A stretch of DNA of 64,000 nt from Nocardia vinacea (GCF_035920345.1 NZ_CP109149.1:9176001-9240000), one strand, 5' to 3'. Positions 53,319-63,076 are shown, numbered from the stretch's first letter. The notes: a model not told the origin generated them from the letters alone. Program-made: numbers and translations.

Positions 53319-55298
53319 TCAGAATCGGCCGCCTCGGCTGATGCGGCGGGATCCGCTGGAACCGCCGAACGAACCGGGGGTGTAGCCGCTGGAGCGTTGG
53401 CGGGTGGCGCTGCCCGCGCCGCGCAGCAGTCCCTCGATCAGGATTCCGCCGAGTACCGCACCTGCCTGCGCCGTGCCGGATGGCGGCTGGCTCTTCTCCC
53501 AGGCCCGCACGCTGGCCTGCGCCTCCTGCAATGCGCGAGCACCCAGGTCTGCGGCGGTGTGCGCGCTGATGAGGGCCTGCGCCGGATCGCTGGTGGAAAG
53601 CTGTTGTGCCGCATCGAGATTGCGCTGAGCCTCGGACAAACGGGTGCGCGCCTGTGCGTCGATGCCGCCGCGTCGGGTGCTGATGTAGTCGGCTGCCGCG
53701 CCGATCCGGGCGCGGGCATCGGTGAGCGCCCGGTCGAGTCGGCGCTGTAGATCCTCGGCGGCCAGTTTGCGGTCGGTGGCGGCGGCATTGGCGAGGTCCA
53801 GCGCGTTGTCGGCCGCGACGGCGTCGTGGAAGGCGTCCAATGGGTCGCTGGTTGCGGTGGCGGTTGCGATGGTCAGGGCCGTTTCCGCCGCCGTGATGGC
53901 GGCGTGCAGATCGACACCGCCGTAGCCCGAGAGCTCCTTCGCGATGTCGATATCCGCGCGCAGCTCGGCGAGGACGGCGGGCAGCCCATCGGTCGCCTGC
54001 TGGATATTCGTCGCCGCATTGTCGACGGCATCGAGCAGCGTGCGCGCCTGTCCCACTGCGCCTTCCGCGGCCCGGATCGCGGCAACCGCACCGCCCTGTT
54101 TGCCGACCGGTCGAGTGAGGGCAAAGCGTCCCGTGTCGATATTCTGCTCCGCGAAGGTGATTCGCTCGCGCGCCATGGTCACGTTGTCTCGTACCGGCGT
54201 GAGGGCACTGGCCGGATACGCGGTGGCGAGCCGGGTGAGTTCAGTCTCCGAACCGGGTGCGCGTCCGGTCAATTCGACCAAATCCCTGGTCAGCCCGTCC
54301 AAGCGAGCGGATGCGTTGATGAGCAGATCCCGCATCGCATCGAAGTCGGTCACTTGAGCGTCGAGTTCCCGATCGGCTCGCCCGACCGTGCCGATCAGAT
54401 CGACCAGCATGGTGCGCTGCAGATCCGGCGTCTCGGGAATATTGTCGTCGAGCTGCTGTCTGATCGAGAATGCCTTGGCGGCAGCCGATTTCGCATTGGC
54501 CAGGGCGGTGCTGAACGGAGTGGCCGCGGTATCGCCGAATTCACCGGTCGCCAACGCCAACTCCTCGGCGCTGGTCCGCACGGAATTGTCGATCTCGACC
54601 AGCACCTCCTTCGACCGATCCTGCAATGCATCCAGTGACAATGCTGCCAGCGCGGTGGAATTATCGGGATCCAGTTGCCGCGCTGTCGCCAACTCGGCAC
54701 GCCTGCGGTCGGCGCGCCGCTTGCGCGAATACAGCACCAGCGCAACGACAATCAGCACGATCAGAAGGGCAACGAGCAGCAGCGTCCGTAGGCTGGCCCC
54801 GCCACCGCGCATCACCGAATCCAGCCCATCGGCCATCGCGACCCCGGCGTCGGCCCACCGGCCGTTGCGCAGCGCGGGCTCCACATCGCGCGTCAATACG
54901 CCGTCCAACTCGGAATCGCTGACACTGCTCGGCAACTCGCCGTTGAACCAATACGCGCGATCCTGGGTGGCGACGGCTAGCAACAGATCACGCTCACCGA
55001 ATCCGGACATGGTCGCGGTGCGAGCGGCCCATGCCTGCGGACTCATCCCGTTGAAATCGTGCACATAGACAACCCAGAGCCGCATCTGCTGATCGGCGTA
55101 GAGATCGTCAACCGCCGCTGACACCCGATCGAGTTGTCCTTGATCGAGCACCTGCGCCGAGTCGACGACGTACGATCCCATCCGCAGCGGTGGCTCGGCG
55201 CCGACCGTGCCACCGGCCGGTGCGACACAGAGAAACGCCACGCTGAGGACCACCGCGGCGAACCAGCGGATTCGACGAATCGGCGCTATCAACGGCAT
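53319..55298 (-). CDS. TPM-domain protein with long helical region
   Basis: 659 residues from ATG 55298. Signal-like N-terminus (FAAVVLSVAFLCVAPAGG), a TPM domain outside the membrane (VVDSAQVLDQGQLDRVSAAVDDLYADQQMRLWVVYVHDF.. in outline; YWFNGELPSSV), one span (TLLLVALLIVLIVVALVLYS) at about 170-190, then ~400 residues of Ala-rich helices, probably coiled coil, and a Gly/Ser/Arg-rich end (YTPGSFGGSSGSRRISRGGRF). The same architecture lies upstream of dgt-dnaG in M. tuberculosis (Rv2345). Role in the envelope unknown. Confidence 0.8.
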   Translation of the reverse strand: MPLIAPIRRIRWFAAVVLSVAFLCVAPAGGTVGAEPPLRMGSYVVDSAQVLDQGQLDRVSAAVDDLYADQQMRLWVVYVHDFNGMSPQAWAARTATMSGFGERDLLLAVATQDRAYWFNGELPSSVSDSELDGVLTRDVEPALRNGRWADAGVAMADGLDSVMRGGGASLRTLLLVALLIVLIVVALVLYSRKRRADRRRAELATARQLDPDNSTALAALSLDALQDRSKEVLVEIDNSVRTSAEELALATGEFGDTAATPFSTALANAKSAAAKAFSIRQQLDDNIPETPDLQRTMLVDLIGTVGRADRELDAQVTDFDAMRDLLINASARLDGLTRDLVELTGRAPGSETELTRLATAYPASALTPVRDNVTMARERITFAEQNIDTGRFALTRPVGKQGGAVAAIRAAEGAVGQARTLLDAVDNAATNIQQATDGLPAVLAELRADIDIAKELSGYGGVDLHAAITAAETALTIATATATSDPLDAFHDAVAADNALDLANAAATDRKLAAEDLQRRLDRALTDARARIGAAADYISTRRGGIDAQARTRLSEAQRNLDAAQQLSTSDPAQALISAHTAADLGARALQEAQASVRAWEKSQPPSGTAQAGAVLGGILIEGLLRGAGSATRQRSSGYTPGSFGGSSGSRRISRGGRF

Positions 55299-55328
55299 GG
55301 GATGAATGTAGCTGGCTAGCATCGAAGC

Positions 55329-56003
55329 GTGATCACGATCGACCTGCCGTACACCGGTCACGTGTCCCCTGGATCGAATCCGCAACAGCGGGACGTCCCC
55401 GGTGCCCGCATTATCAAAATGTCCGTCGGTGGCATGGACAACAACTGCTATCTAGTGCAGTGCACCGCCACCGGCGCGGCACTGCTCATCGACGCCGCCA
55501 ACGAAGCCGACCGCATAATCGAACTCGTCAACCAGGAGACGCCGGGCCGTGTCGCCCTGGTTGTCACCACCCATCAGCATCGGGACCATTGGTGGGCCCT
55601 GGAAAAGGTCGCCGCCGCCACCGGCGCACCGACCGCCGCGCATCCACTCGATGCCGAACCGCTCCCGGTGCGCCCGGACCGGCTACTGGCCGACGGCGAC
55701 CTCATCGAGGTCGGCGAACTCGCCTTCGAGGTCATCCACCTGCGCGGACATACCCCCGGCTCGGTTGCCCTCGCCCTGGTAGACGGTCCGGGCGTGCACC
55801 TGTTCACCGGCGACTCCCTTTTCCCGGGCGGAGTCGGCCGCACCACCAATCCGGACGATTTCAACTCCCTCTACACCGACGTCAGCACCAAGATCTTCGA
55901 TCGCTACCCGGATGACGCCGTCGTCTATCCCGGTCACGGTGATGACACCACGCTCGGCGTCGAACGCCCGCATCTCGGCGAATGGCGAGAACGCGGCTGG
56001 TAG
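55329..56003 (+). CDS. Metallo-beta-lactamase-fold hydrolase
   Basis: 224 residues. Di-metal motif THQHRDHWW (HxHxDH), the second His in HLRGHTPGS, the Asp in FTGDSLFPGGVG and the final YPGHGDDTT: a glyoxalase-II-like MBL fold. GTG 55329, only 30 bases from the divergent TPM gene. Probably a small thioesterase or lactonase; substrate unknown. Confidence 0.85.
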   Translation: MITIDLPYTGHVSPGSNPQQRDVPGARIIKMSVGGMDNNCYLVQCTATGAALLIDAANEADRIIELVNQETPGRVALVVTTHQHRDHWWALEKVAAATGAPTAAHPLDAEPLPVRPDRLLADGDLIEVGELAFEVIHLRGHTPGSVALALVDGPGVHLFTGDSLFPGGVGRTTNPDDFNSLYTDVSTKIFDRYPDDAVVYPGHGDDTTLGVERPHLGEWRERGW

Positions 56004-56005
56004 GT

Positions 56006-56875
56006 CTATGCGGCGCGCGGGTTGAGGCTTTCGAATATCCGCTCGCTGCTGTCCGCGCCGTGGCCGTCGGCGACCTGGCGATCGACGAGATTCTTGATCG
56101 CGCCGACGATGTCCAGGTCGACGCCCGCATCGCGGCTGGCCGACACGATGGCATCCACGGCGGCCTTGGTGAAATCCAAGGGCTGGAAAGGTTTCGAGTA
56201 ATCGCCGGAGTCGATGGTGGCTCCGGCCCTCGGGAGTGATCCGGTCATCGCGGCGATCCAGCCGGACGCGCGTTGGCCGAATTCCTCGGCCGAAATGCCG
56301 ATCGTGCGAACCATGGCGGCACCGTGATAGAAGCCCGCGAACATGGCGTACATCCCGGCGAGCAGGGCGAAGTCGACCAGTGCGGCCTGCCCGGCGTCCG
56401 TGCCGAAATACTCGGCGCTGCCGAGTAATTCGAGAGTTGCGCGATGGTTGTCGAAGAGCTCACGGGAGCCGCTGTAGAGCACAGACGAGCCGGGCAGGCC
56501 GATCATCGGCGGGACGGCCATGATGCCGCCGTCGAGGAAGTCGATGCCGTAGTTCGCGGCCCATTCGGCCAGTTCACGCGACCCGCGCGGCTCGGTGCTG
56601 GTCAGGTTGACCAGTGCGCGGCCGGCGAGGATATCGGTCACCGGATCGAGTACCTCGTGCACGGATCGATGGTCCAACAGGCAGGCCACAACGAGGTCGC
56701 TCGCGGTCACCGCCTCGGCCACCGTCTGTGCCGACTTCGCACCTGCCGCAACGAGTTCCGTGTCCCGACCGGCACTACGGTTCCATACTGTCGTCGGATG
56801 TCCGGCTTGTACGAACGCCGCGGCCAGCGCCTGTCCCATCGCGCCGAGCCCGAGAACCGTCACGGATGTCGTCAT
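56006..56875 (-). CDS. NAD(P)-dependent reductase of the imine reductase / 6-phosphogluconate dehydrogenase type
   Basis: 289 residues. Rossmann start TVLGLGAMGQALAAAFVQAGHPTTVWNRSAGR (GxGxxG, Arg favouring NADPH), the typical inter-domain helix with no catalytic Lys (the site reads ALVDFALLAGMYAMFAGFYHG), and the C-terminal dimer domain. This resembles imine reductases and hydroxyisobutyrate-like enzymes. ATG 56875. A perfect 8-bp-arm dyad lies 75 bases upstream though no regulator gene adjoins. Confidence 0.75.
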   Translation of the reverse strand: MTTSVTVLGLGAMGQALAAAFVQAGHPTTVWNRSAGRDTELVAAGAKSAQTVAEAVTASDLVVACLLDHRSVHEVLDPVTDILAGRALVNLTSTEPRGSRELAEWAANYGIDFLDGGIMAVPPMIGLPGSSVLYSGSRELFDNHRATLELLGSAEYFGTDAGQAALVDFALLAGMYAMFAGFYHGAAMVRTIGISAEEFGQRASGWIAAMTGSLPRAGATIDSGDYSKPFQPLDFTKAAVDAIVSASRDAGVDLDIVGAIKNLVDRQVADGHGADSSERIFESLNPRAA

Positions 56876-56950
56876 TTGTCCACTCCTCAAAGTATCGAGA
56901 TGCTGGTTCGGCGCCGGAATTCATTCTCGATACCTGCTGCACTATCAACA

Positions 56951-56975
56951 AGTACTGACTAATAAGTTCAGTACT
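56951..56975. promoter_or_regulatory. Inverted repeat upstream of the IRED-like gene
   Basis: AGTACTGA (56951-56958), 9-bp spacer, TCAGTACT (56968-56975), perfect 8-bp arms in an AT-rich intergenic region between divergent genes. A likely operator of an unlinked regulator. Confidence 0.55.
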
Positions 56976-57052
56976 AACCAAAAGGTAAGTGTGCGCGGAT
57001 CGATATCCGCCGGTTACGTTCTCGTCGAGGGTGACCTGGCAAACTTGGTGAG

Positions 57053-57736
57053 ATGAATTCGGCGACCCTGGTCTCGGCTACCGCCTCCGGCGCAGCACGC
57101 AGCGTCGGAGGCGGGCTGGTGCGCTGGGTGCGGCGGCTGGTAGTGGGCGCGATAGTGATGGGCGCGGTGCTGGTCGGCGGCACGGCATTCCGGGTCTGGC
57201 AGGTCGCGCGAGTCGACGACTACACCAAAGCCGACGCGATCGTCGTACTCGGCGCCGCGCAATACTCCGGCACCCCGTCGACGGTGTTCGAGGCGCGATT
57301 GGACCAGGCCTACAAACTGTTCAAGGCCGGTGTCGCACCGAAGGTGATCACCGTGGGGGGTAAGCAGGACGGCGATCTGTACACCGAGGCCGCCTCCGGC
57401 AAGAACTATCTGGAGGAGCGCGGCATACCGAGCGACCGGATCCTCGCGGTGGAAACGGGTTCGGACACCTTGCGCAGCATCGAGGCCGTCGCGACCGCCA
57501 TGAGTGCCCGCGAGTTGTCCTCGGCGGTGCTGGTCAGCGATCCGTGGCATTCGCTGCGCACCAGAACCATGGCCCGCGACGCCGGGCTGGAGGCCTGGAC
57601 CGCGCCGACCCGGACCGGCCCCGCCGTCTACACCAGAGAGTCGCAGGCGCACGGAATCGCAAGGGAGACCGGCGCTTTGCTCTGGTATCAGCTCACACAC
57701 TTCTCGTCGGACTTCAAATACTCAGCGGGACAGTGA
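57053..57736 (+). CDS. YdcF-family (DUF218) membrane-anchored protein
   Basis: 227 residues. One N-terminal span (LVVGAIVMGAVLVGGTAFRVW) and a SanA/YdcF domain: ADAIVVLGAAQYSGTPS, ARLDQAYKLFKAG, VITVGG, SSAVLVSDPWHSLRTRTMARDAG. These proteins bind nucleotide-like ligands and are tied to cell-wall integrity in other bacteria. Operonic with dgt and dnaG (6-base gap). Confidence 0.85.
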   Translation: MNSATLVSATASGAARSVGGGLVRWVRRLVVGAIVMGAVLVGGTAFRVWQVARVDDYTKADAIVVLGAAQYSGTPSTVFEARLDQAYKLFKAGVAPKVITVGGKQDGDLYTEAASGKNYLEERGIPSDRILAVETGSDTLRSIEAVATAMSARELSSAVLVSDPWHSLRTRTMARDAGLEAWTAPTRTGPAVYTRESQAHGIARETGALLWYQLTHFSSDFKYSAGQ

Positions 57737-57742
57737 GATTCG

Positions 57743-58984
57743 ATGTATAACGAACACGACCGCGAGCGAATGGTGGTGGAGGGAGCCAAAACCGCCGGAC
57801 TCGGCCCGCCGCGCAGTGAATTCGAAACCGGTCACCGTACCGAATTCGCCCGCGACCGCGCTCGTGTGCTGCATTCCGCGGCCCTGCGCAGACTCGCCGA
57901 CAAAACCCAGGTCATGGGGCCGCGTGATGGTGACACCCCGCGCACACGCTTGACCCATTCGATCGAAGTGGCCCAGATCGGGCGCAGCATCGCCGACGGT
58001 CTCGGCTGTGATCCGGATCTGGTCGATCTGGCCGGATTGGCGCACGATATCGGCCATCCGCCCTATGGCCACAATGGCGAGAAGGCTCTCGATCTCTTCG
58101 CCGACGCGTACGGCGGATTCGAGGGCAATGCGCAGAATCTACGCATCCTCACCCGGCTGGAACCGAAGGTTCTGGATGCGGACGGCACGAGCGCGGGTTT
58201 GAACCTCACGCGCGCTGCGCTCGACGCGGCCATCAAATACCCTTGGGGCAGAACGGGTTCGGGTACCAAATTCGGTGCCTACGATATCGATCTGGATCGG
58301 CTGGAATGGGTGCGCAAGGATGCGCCGGACCGTCGCAAGAGCCTCGAATGCCAGATCATGGACTGGTCCGACGATGTCGCGTACTCGGTGCACGATGTGG
58401 AGGACGGCGTAATCGCGGGGCGCATCGAATTGCGGGCGCTCGCCGATCCGTCCGAACAGGCGGCACTCGCCGAACTCGGGCACGGCCAGCACCCCGCGCT
58501 TTCGGTGGACGACCTGATCGGTGCCGCCCAGCGGCTCTCCGAACTGCCGGTGGTGGCCGAAGCCGCCTGCTACGACGGCACCCTCGCCAGTTCGGTCGCG
58601 TTGAAGCGCCTCACGAGTGAACTGGTCGGCCGGTTCGCCACGGCTGCGATCATGGCCACGCGGGAGGTCGCCGGGCGCGCGGTGTTGTCCCGCTATGCCG
58701 CGGATCTTCAGGTTCCGCCGATCGTCGCCGCCGAGGTCGCGATGCTCAAAACCGTCGCCCTGCGCTACGTCATGTCCGATCTCGTGCACAAGCAGCGTCA
58801 GGCCGTGCAGCGCGAGCGGATTCAGGCGGTCGCGAACCGACTGCTGGCGACGGCACCGCACGGGCTGGACCCGCTGCTGCTTCCGTGGTGGCACGCCGCG
58901 ACCGACGACACCGCGCGAGTCCGGGTAATCGTCGACCAGATCGCGTCCTATACCGAGAGTCGGCTGGAGCGGGTAGACGCGTGA
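57743..58984 (+). CDS. dgt: Deoxyguanosinetriphosphate triphosphohydrolase-like protein
   Basis: 413 residues. HD-domain motifs: [34 protein letters not shown] (HD pair) and [12 protein letters not shown]. Hydrolyses dNTPs to deoxynucleosides and PPPi. ATG 57743. Directly upstream of dnaG as in mycobacteria, linking dNTP control and replication initiation. Confidence 0.93.
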   Translation: MYNEHDRERMVVEGAKTAGLGPPRSEFETGHRTEFARDRARVLHSAALRRLADKTQVMGPRDGDTPRTRLTHSIEVAQIGRSIADGLGCDPDLVDLAGLAHDIGHPPYGHNGEKALDLFADAYGGFEGNAQNLRILTRLEPKVLDADGTSAGLNLTRAALDAAIKYPWGRTGSGTKFGAYDIDLDRLEWVRKDAPDRRKSLECQIMDWSDDVAYSVHDVEDGVIAGRIELRALADPSEQAALAELGHGQHPALSVDDLIGAAQRLSELPVVAEAACYDGTLASSVALKRLTSELVGRFATAAIMATREVAGRAVLSRYAADLQVPPIVAAEVAMLKTVALRYVMSDLVHKQRQAVQRERIQAVANRLLATAPHGLDPLLLPWWHAATDDTARVRVIVDQIASYTESRLERVDA

Positions 58985-59030
58985 CCAGCCGCTGGGCGTG
59001 TCGAGGCCGGACTAGCCTAGACTGACCGCC

Positions 59031-60956
59031 GTGGCCGGACGACTCCCAGATCGCGATATCGCGGCAATACGCGAACGCGTCCGGATCGAGGATGTAGTGG
59101 GGGAGTACGTCGCGCTGAAGCGGGCGGGTGCGGACTCCATGAAGGGCCTGTGCCCGTTCCACGACGAGAAGTCGCCGTCGTTCCATGTGCGGCCCAACCA
59201 CGGCCTGTACCACTGCTTCGGCTGCGGTGAGGGCGGCGACGTCTTCGCCTTTCTGCAGAAGGTCGAGCACGTCGGCTTCGTCGAGGCGGTCGAACAGCTC
59301 GCCGATCGGATCGGCTACCAGATCAACTACGAGGGCGGCGGCACCTCGGTGCAGCGTGACCGCGGCACCAGGGCCAGGTTGGTCGCCGCCAATGCCGCCG
59401 CACACGAGTTCTACATGGCCAAACTGCGCGAGCCCGACGCCGAGGTGGCGCGCAAGTATTTGACCGACCGCAACTTCGACGGCAATGCCGCCCAGCAGTT
59501 CGGCTGCGGCTACGCCCCCGCGGGCTGGGACGCGCTCACGAAGCATCTGCTGCGCAAGGGCTTCGACTTCAAGGAACTCGAGGCGGCCGGGCTGTCGCGC
59601 CAGGGACAGCGCGGCCCGATCGACCGCTTCCACCGGCGACTGCTGTGGCCGATCCGCAATCTCGGCGGTGACGTCATCGGTTTCGGTGCGCGCAAGCTCT
59701 TCGACGACGACACCATGCCCGGCAAGTACATCAATACGCCGGAAACCTTGCTGTACAAGAAGTCTCAGGTGCTCTTCGGCCTCGACCACGCCAAGCGCGA
59801 GATCGCCAAGGGCCACCAGGCGGTGGTGGTCGAGGGCTACACCGACGTCATGGCCATGCACCTGGCCGGGGTGAAAACCGCCGTTGCCTCCTGCGGCACC
59901 GCCTTCGGTGACGAACATCTCGCCCTGTTGCGCCGACTGCTCATGGACGACAACTTCTGGCGCGGCGAAATCATCTACACCTTCGACGGTGACGCGGCCG
60001 GACAGGCGGCGGCGCTGAAAGCCTTTGCGGGCGACCAGAAGTTGGCCGGGCAGACCTACATCGCCATCGCGCCCGACGGCCAGGACCCGTGCGAACTGCG
60101 CCAGCACTCCGGCGACGGCGCCGTGCGTGACCTGGTGGCCCGGCGAACCCCGCTGTACGAGTTCGTGATTCGCGGCCTACTCGCCGACCACAACCTGGAC
60201 ACCGCCGAGGGACAGGTGGAGGCGCTGCGCCGCGCCGTGCCGGTGGTGGCGCAGATCAAGGACAACGCGCTGCGCAAGGCATACGCGACCAAACTCGCGG
60301 GCTGGGTCGGTTGGGACGATATCCAGACCGTGGTGCGGCGGGTCGGTGAGGAAGCCAAGCGCAATCGCAACGGTGGGCGTCCGGGCGGACGTGGCCCGGC
60401 GGCCGGCGCGCCACAGCCCAGCGCGGTCGTCGCCGAACACCCCGCCGCGCGCCCGAACCCGAACGACCCGACGCTGCTGCCGCAACGGCAAGCGCTCGGT
60501 GCGGCACTGCAGTATCCGGCGATGGCCGGTGTGGTTTTCGATTCGATCGAGACCGAGGCCTTCACCCATCCGGCCTACGCGGCTGTCCGCGCCATGATCG
60601 CCGAGGCCGGTGGCACGGTATCCGGGCTCAGCGGCGCGGAGTGGGTCAACGCTGTGTCCGACGGGACCGACGATCTGACCATGCGTGCGCTGGTTTCCGA
60701 GCTGTCGGGTGAGCAGATGCCGGTGAAGTCGGCCAATGACATCCCCCGGTTCGTCACCGGGGTGCTGGCTCGGGTGCAGGAAGCCTGGGTCGGCCGTCAG
60801 ATCGCGGAGCTGAAGTCGAAGCTGCAGCGGGTGTCGTCGACCGAGCAGGCCGAGGCTTATTTGGCGCTGTTCGGTGATCTGGTGGCGTTGGAGCAGTACC
60901 GCAAGAGTTTGCTCACCCAGGCGATGGGGAATCACAATGACTTCGCCGCGGGCTGA
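59031..60956 (+). CDS. dnaG: DNA primase
   Basis: 641 residues. CHC2 zinc finger CPFHDEKSPSFHVRPNHGLYHCFGCG (ligands C, H, C, C; shown as CPFH...CFGCG), TOPRIM domain with VVVEGYTDVMAMHLAG and FDGDAAGQAA, and a C-terminal DnaB-interacting helical domain. GTG 59031. Primes lagging-strand synthesis. Last gene of ydcF-dgt-dnaG. Confidence 0.95.
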   Translation: MAGRLPDRDIAAIRERVRIEDVVGEYVALKRAGADSMKGLCPFHDEKSPSFHVRPNHGLYHCFGCGEGGDVFAFLQKVEHVGFVEAVEQLADRIGYQINYEGGGTSVQRDRGTRARLVAANAAAHEFYMAKLREPDAEVARKYLTDRNFDGNAAQQFGCGYAPAGWDALTKHLLRKGFDFKELEAAGLSRQGQRGPIDRFHRRLLWPIRNLGGDVIGFGARKLFDDDTMPGKYINTPETLLYKKSQVLFGLDHAKREIAKGHQAVVVEGYTDVMAMHLAGVKTAVASCGTAFGDEHLALLRRLLMDDNFWRGEIIYTFDGDAAGQAAALKAFAGDQKLAGQTYIAIAPDGQDPCELRQHSGDGAVRDLVARRTPLYEFVIRGLLADHNLDTAEGQVEALRRAVPVVAQIKDNALRKAYATKLAGWVGWDDIQTVVRRVGEEAKRNRNGGRPGGRGPAAGAPQPSAVVAEHPAARPNPNDPTLLPQRQALGAALQYPAMAGVVFDSIETEAFTHPAYAAVRAMIAEAGGTVSGLSGAEWVNAVSDGTDDLTMRALVSELSGEQMPVKSANDIPRFVTGVLARVQEAWVGRQIAELKSKLQRVSSTEQAEAYLALFGDLVALEQYRKSLLTQAMGNHNDFAAG

Positions 60957-60995
60957 GCTGCGGCTCGACGCTTCCCCGGTTCGCCCCCGCCTAAC

Positions 60996-61241
60996 TCAGC
61001 GGCGCAGCTGATCCTGCGGCACCAGAACCGTGGTCCGCTCATCCAGCGGCACCATCGGCTCCAACTTCGCCTGGGTGCTGAGCTTGTCCGACAGCTTCTG
61101 TCGCCCGAAGAGAACCAGCTTGCGAGTCACCGGGCTCCCGGTCACCGCGCGGGTCGCCGCACTGATCTGTTCATAGCGACCCCGCCCGGCCTTCGTCCCG
61201 AGCACGTATCCGGCCGCAATGCCGATGATCAACCGCAGCAT
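60996..61241 (-). CDS. Small membrane-associated protein (Rv2342-like)
   Basis: 81 residues starting MLRLIIGIAAGYVLGTKAGRGRYEQI, a Gly-rich hydrophobic N-terminus that is common in small actinobacterial proteins of unknown function, then a charged region. ATG 61241 has GGAGGAG 11 bases upstream. Convergent with dnaG; mycobacteria carry a similar small gene at this place. Confidence 0.6.
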   Translation of the reverse strand: MLRLIIGIAAGYVLGTKAGRGRYEQISAATRAVTGSPVTRKLVLFGRQKLSDKLSTQAKLEPMVPLDERTTVLVPQDQLRR

Positions 61242-61384
61242 CTCGTAGAGCTCCTCCCAAAGTGCCTGTGCGCGGCTACCATCCTGCCCGACGCCGGGTA
61301 CGCCTGTCGATCCGGATCCACCCCCACCGCGCGTCATCCCCAGACACGCCGAAGCCCCCGCATGTCTCCAGGTAGAGACGCGAT

Positions 61385-61414
61385 TTGGGAAGGCAAGCGC
61401 CGATAAGCTAAAGT
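61385..61414 (+). promoter_or_regulatory. Candidate tRNA-Asn promoter
   Basis: TTGGGA (61385-61390), 18-bp spacer, TAAAGT (61409-61414); the tRNA begins about 40 bases after the -10. Confidence 0.4.
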
Positions 61415-61453
61415 TTCACCTCGGCCCGCCCAGTACGGACGAGCCAAGGATAG

Positions 61454-61526
61454 TCCCCTATAGCTCAATTGGCAGAGCAGCCGACTGTTAATCGGCAGGT
61501 TTCTGGTTCGAGTCCAGATGGGGGAG
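61454..61526 (+). tRNA. tRNA-Asn (GTT)
   Basis: 73-nt cloverleaf: acceptor TCCCCTA/TGGGGGA with discriminator G, D-arm GCTC-AATTGGCA-GAGC, anticodon stem GCCGA/TCGGC around CTGTTAA (anticodon GTT), T-arm TCTGG-TTCGAGT-CCAGA. CCA is not encoded. Its 3' half (61493-61526) is the left attachment site of the mini-element that follows. Confidence 0.95.
61493..61526. other. Left attachment-like site (tRNA-Asn 3' end)
   Basis: 34 bases CGGCAGGTTTCTGG... ending in the discriminator G, identical to 63077-63110. Confidence 0.8.
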
Positions 61527-61530
61527 CATA

Positions 61531-61570
61531 AAAAAGCCCTCTACCAGCGCAAGCAGGTGGAGGGCTTTTC
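61531..61570 (+). terminator. Terminator after tRNA-Asn
   Basis: AAAAAGCCCTCTACC (61531-61545) pairs with GGTGGAGGGCTTTT (61556-61569), a long hairpin followed by U residues. It lies inside the element, so the tRNA terminator may have been supplied by it. Confidence 0.8.
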
Positions 61571-61599
61571 GGTTGTCCGGGGAAATCTCCCCAGATCGA

Positions 61600-61619
61600 C
61601 TACTTTCCGACTACAAACG
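61600..61619. repeat. 20-bp repeat, left copy (arm-type site?)
   Basis: CTACTTTCCGACTACAAACG, identical to 62943-62962. A shorter GACTACTTTCC also recurs at 61623-61633. Confidence 0.7.
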
Positions 61620-62053
61620 AGGGACTACTTTCCCTTCGTGAACTGGTCAAGGGCCTTTCTTGCGTCCGGTCCGACAGTTCGCCGTTCAAGAGCGCCTGCG
61701 GCGGCGCGTGCGCGCCGCCGCCGCGCAACCGGGCACCCTGGCTTCGCTGGCGGGAGCCCGGCGCGTCGGCGGCCCTCACGCGCTATCGGCAGTCACTCCG
61801 AGTTCTGATTGCTGAACGAATCACAGACCCCGGATTCGTCCCGGCACTCTGCCTGATCGACAGCCCCAGCCGCGGCGACCCGCATACGGTGCTGCCGCAC
61901 GAGCTTCGCTCGCTTGTCTCGTAAGACCAGCCTGCCGGACCCACGCACTTGGCCACCGAGCTCCCTTTACCGGTCAGTTGGCTTCCGGGCGCCGGTGAGC
62001 AATGCTTGAATCCAGAGGTATTGACAATTGCTCTGTCAGCGCGCCGGGCACTT

Positions 62054-62614
62054 CTATGATCGGCACTCGAAGGTGAACCACTCGTCGGTCAAGCGTCCGT
62101 CACTCTGTGCGTTGCATCCGTCTTCGGCAGCAGCGCCACGGGGGCGGTGGACGAATCCGCCCGAACCCCCGGCGAAACCCGCTCCCTCGACGGCGAAGTA
62201 GGTGTTGGCGCCTGTCTTCCAGGTCTTGGTGACCTGATAGCTGCCGATGGTCCGTTCGTCTCGGGCAGCCGATCGGTAGTCGTCTCCGCTGTCGGAGTCG
62301 GCCCGGACTTCCGCGAGCGCGCGATCGAACGACGGCTGAGCAAAGTGCCAGCGCGCCTCCAGCGGACTGACGACGAATTGCGGTCCGATCACCGCCGCTA
62401 CCAGGAGCGGAGCAGCAGTCACCCAGAGCCGCGAACCCGCCGGGCGCCAGAGGCTGACGATCACCAGAATCAGCCACGCGATGGCCAGCATGGCGAGCAG
62501 CGCAATGAGTCCGAGGAACAAGGAGCTTCCGCCGCCGTTCGGCTTGCTCCCGATCCAGGCGAGGCCGACGAGCACGCAGGCCGTAGGCGCGAGATGTATC
62601 CGGAGTGCCGTCAT
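62054..62614 (-). CDS. Membrane protein, element cargo
   Basis: 186 residues from ATG 62614 (AAGG 7 bases upstream). Three hydrophobic spans in the first half (ACVLVGLAWIG; LFLGLIALLAMLAIAWLILVIVSLW; LWVTAAPLLVAAVIGPQFVV) followed by a soluble domain (RWHFAQPSFDRALAEVRADSDSG..) with two Cys near the end (DGCNAQS, FECRS). No family recognised. Present only inside the element boundaries, so probably acquired with it. Confidence 0.65.
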   Translation of the reverse strand: MTALRIHLAPTACVLVGLAWIGSKPNGGGSSLFLGLIALLAMLAIAWLILVIVSLWRPAGSRLWVTAAPLLVAAVIGPQFVVSPLEARWHFAQPSFDRALAEVRADSDSGDDYRSAARDERTIGSYQVTKTWKTGANTYFAVEGAGFAGGSGGFVHRPRGAAAEDGCNAQSDGRLTDEWFTFECRS

Positions 62615-62942
62615 CGTGCCTTGTTCTGTGTGTGCCGATGTTTCGATATGAGGATGCCATGGGAGCTGCGCACAAAGGTGTCGAAAAGGTGCAGATACCG
62701 GCGGTGAGGTCGGTGGTATCGCGACCGGTCGCCGCGTGGCCCTGTACTGGGTTGGCCTGCATTGTGATCCCGCGCCCCTCACACCTCGAGGGCGCATTCG
62801 CGTCAGCTCCGCTGATGGCATTCGCCACCCTTGACCTGTGAGCCTCTGCGCGTGAAAGGCAGGCCATATCGGGCAGGCGGTGAGCCAGCCCCTTTGATGC
62901 GCAACCCAACCCAGAACAGGGCCAAGGGAAACGACTCACCTA

Positions 62943-62962
62943 CTACTTTCCGACTACAAACG
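62943..62962. repeat. 20-bp repeat, right copy (arm-type site?)
   Basis: CTACTTTCCGACTACAAACG, same orientation as 61600-61619. Confidence 0.7.
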
Positions 62963-63076
62963 CCCGACGATTGGGGCGTATGACGGCATACGGCGGGGAA
63001 TGATCCACCGCGAAACACACTGGTACCGGCGGGTTTACGGAGACATCAGCGGACAGTTATGGACCGCCGAGAGAAC

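Larger units (their letters stand above)
61527..62053. other. Left part of the mini-element, no intact gene
   Basis: About 530 bases holding the terminator, the left 20-bp repeat and a possible integrase-end remnant (minus strand, ~61696 to 61625). Otherwise nothing recognisable. Confidence 0.4.
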
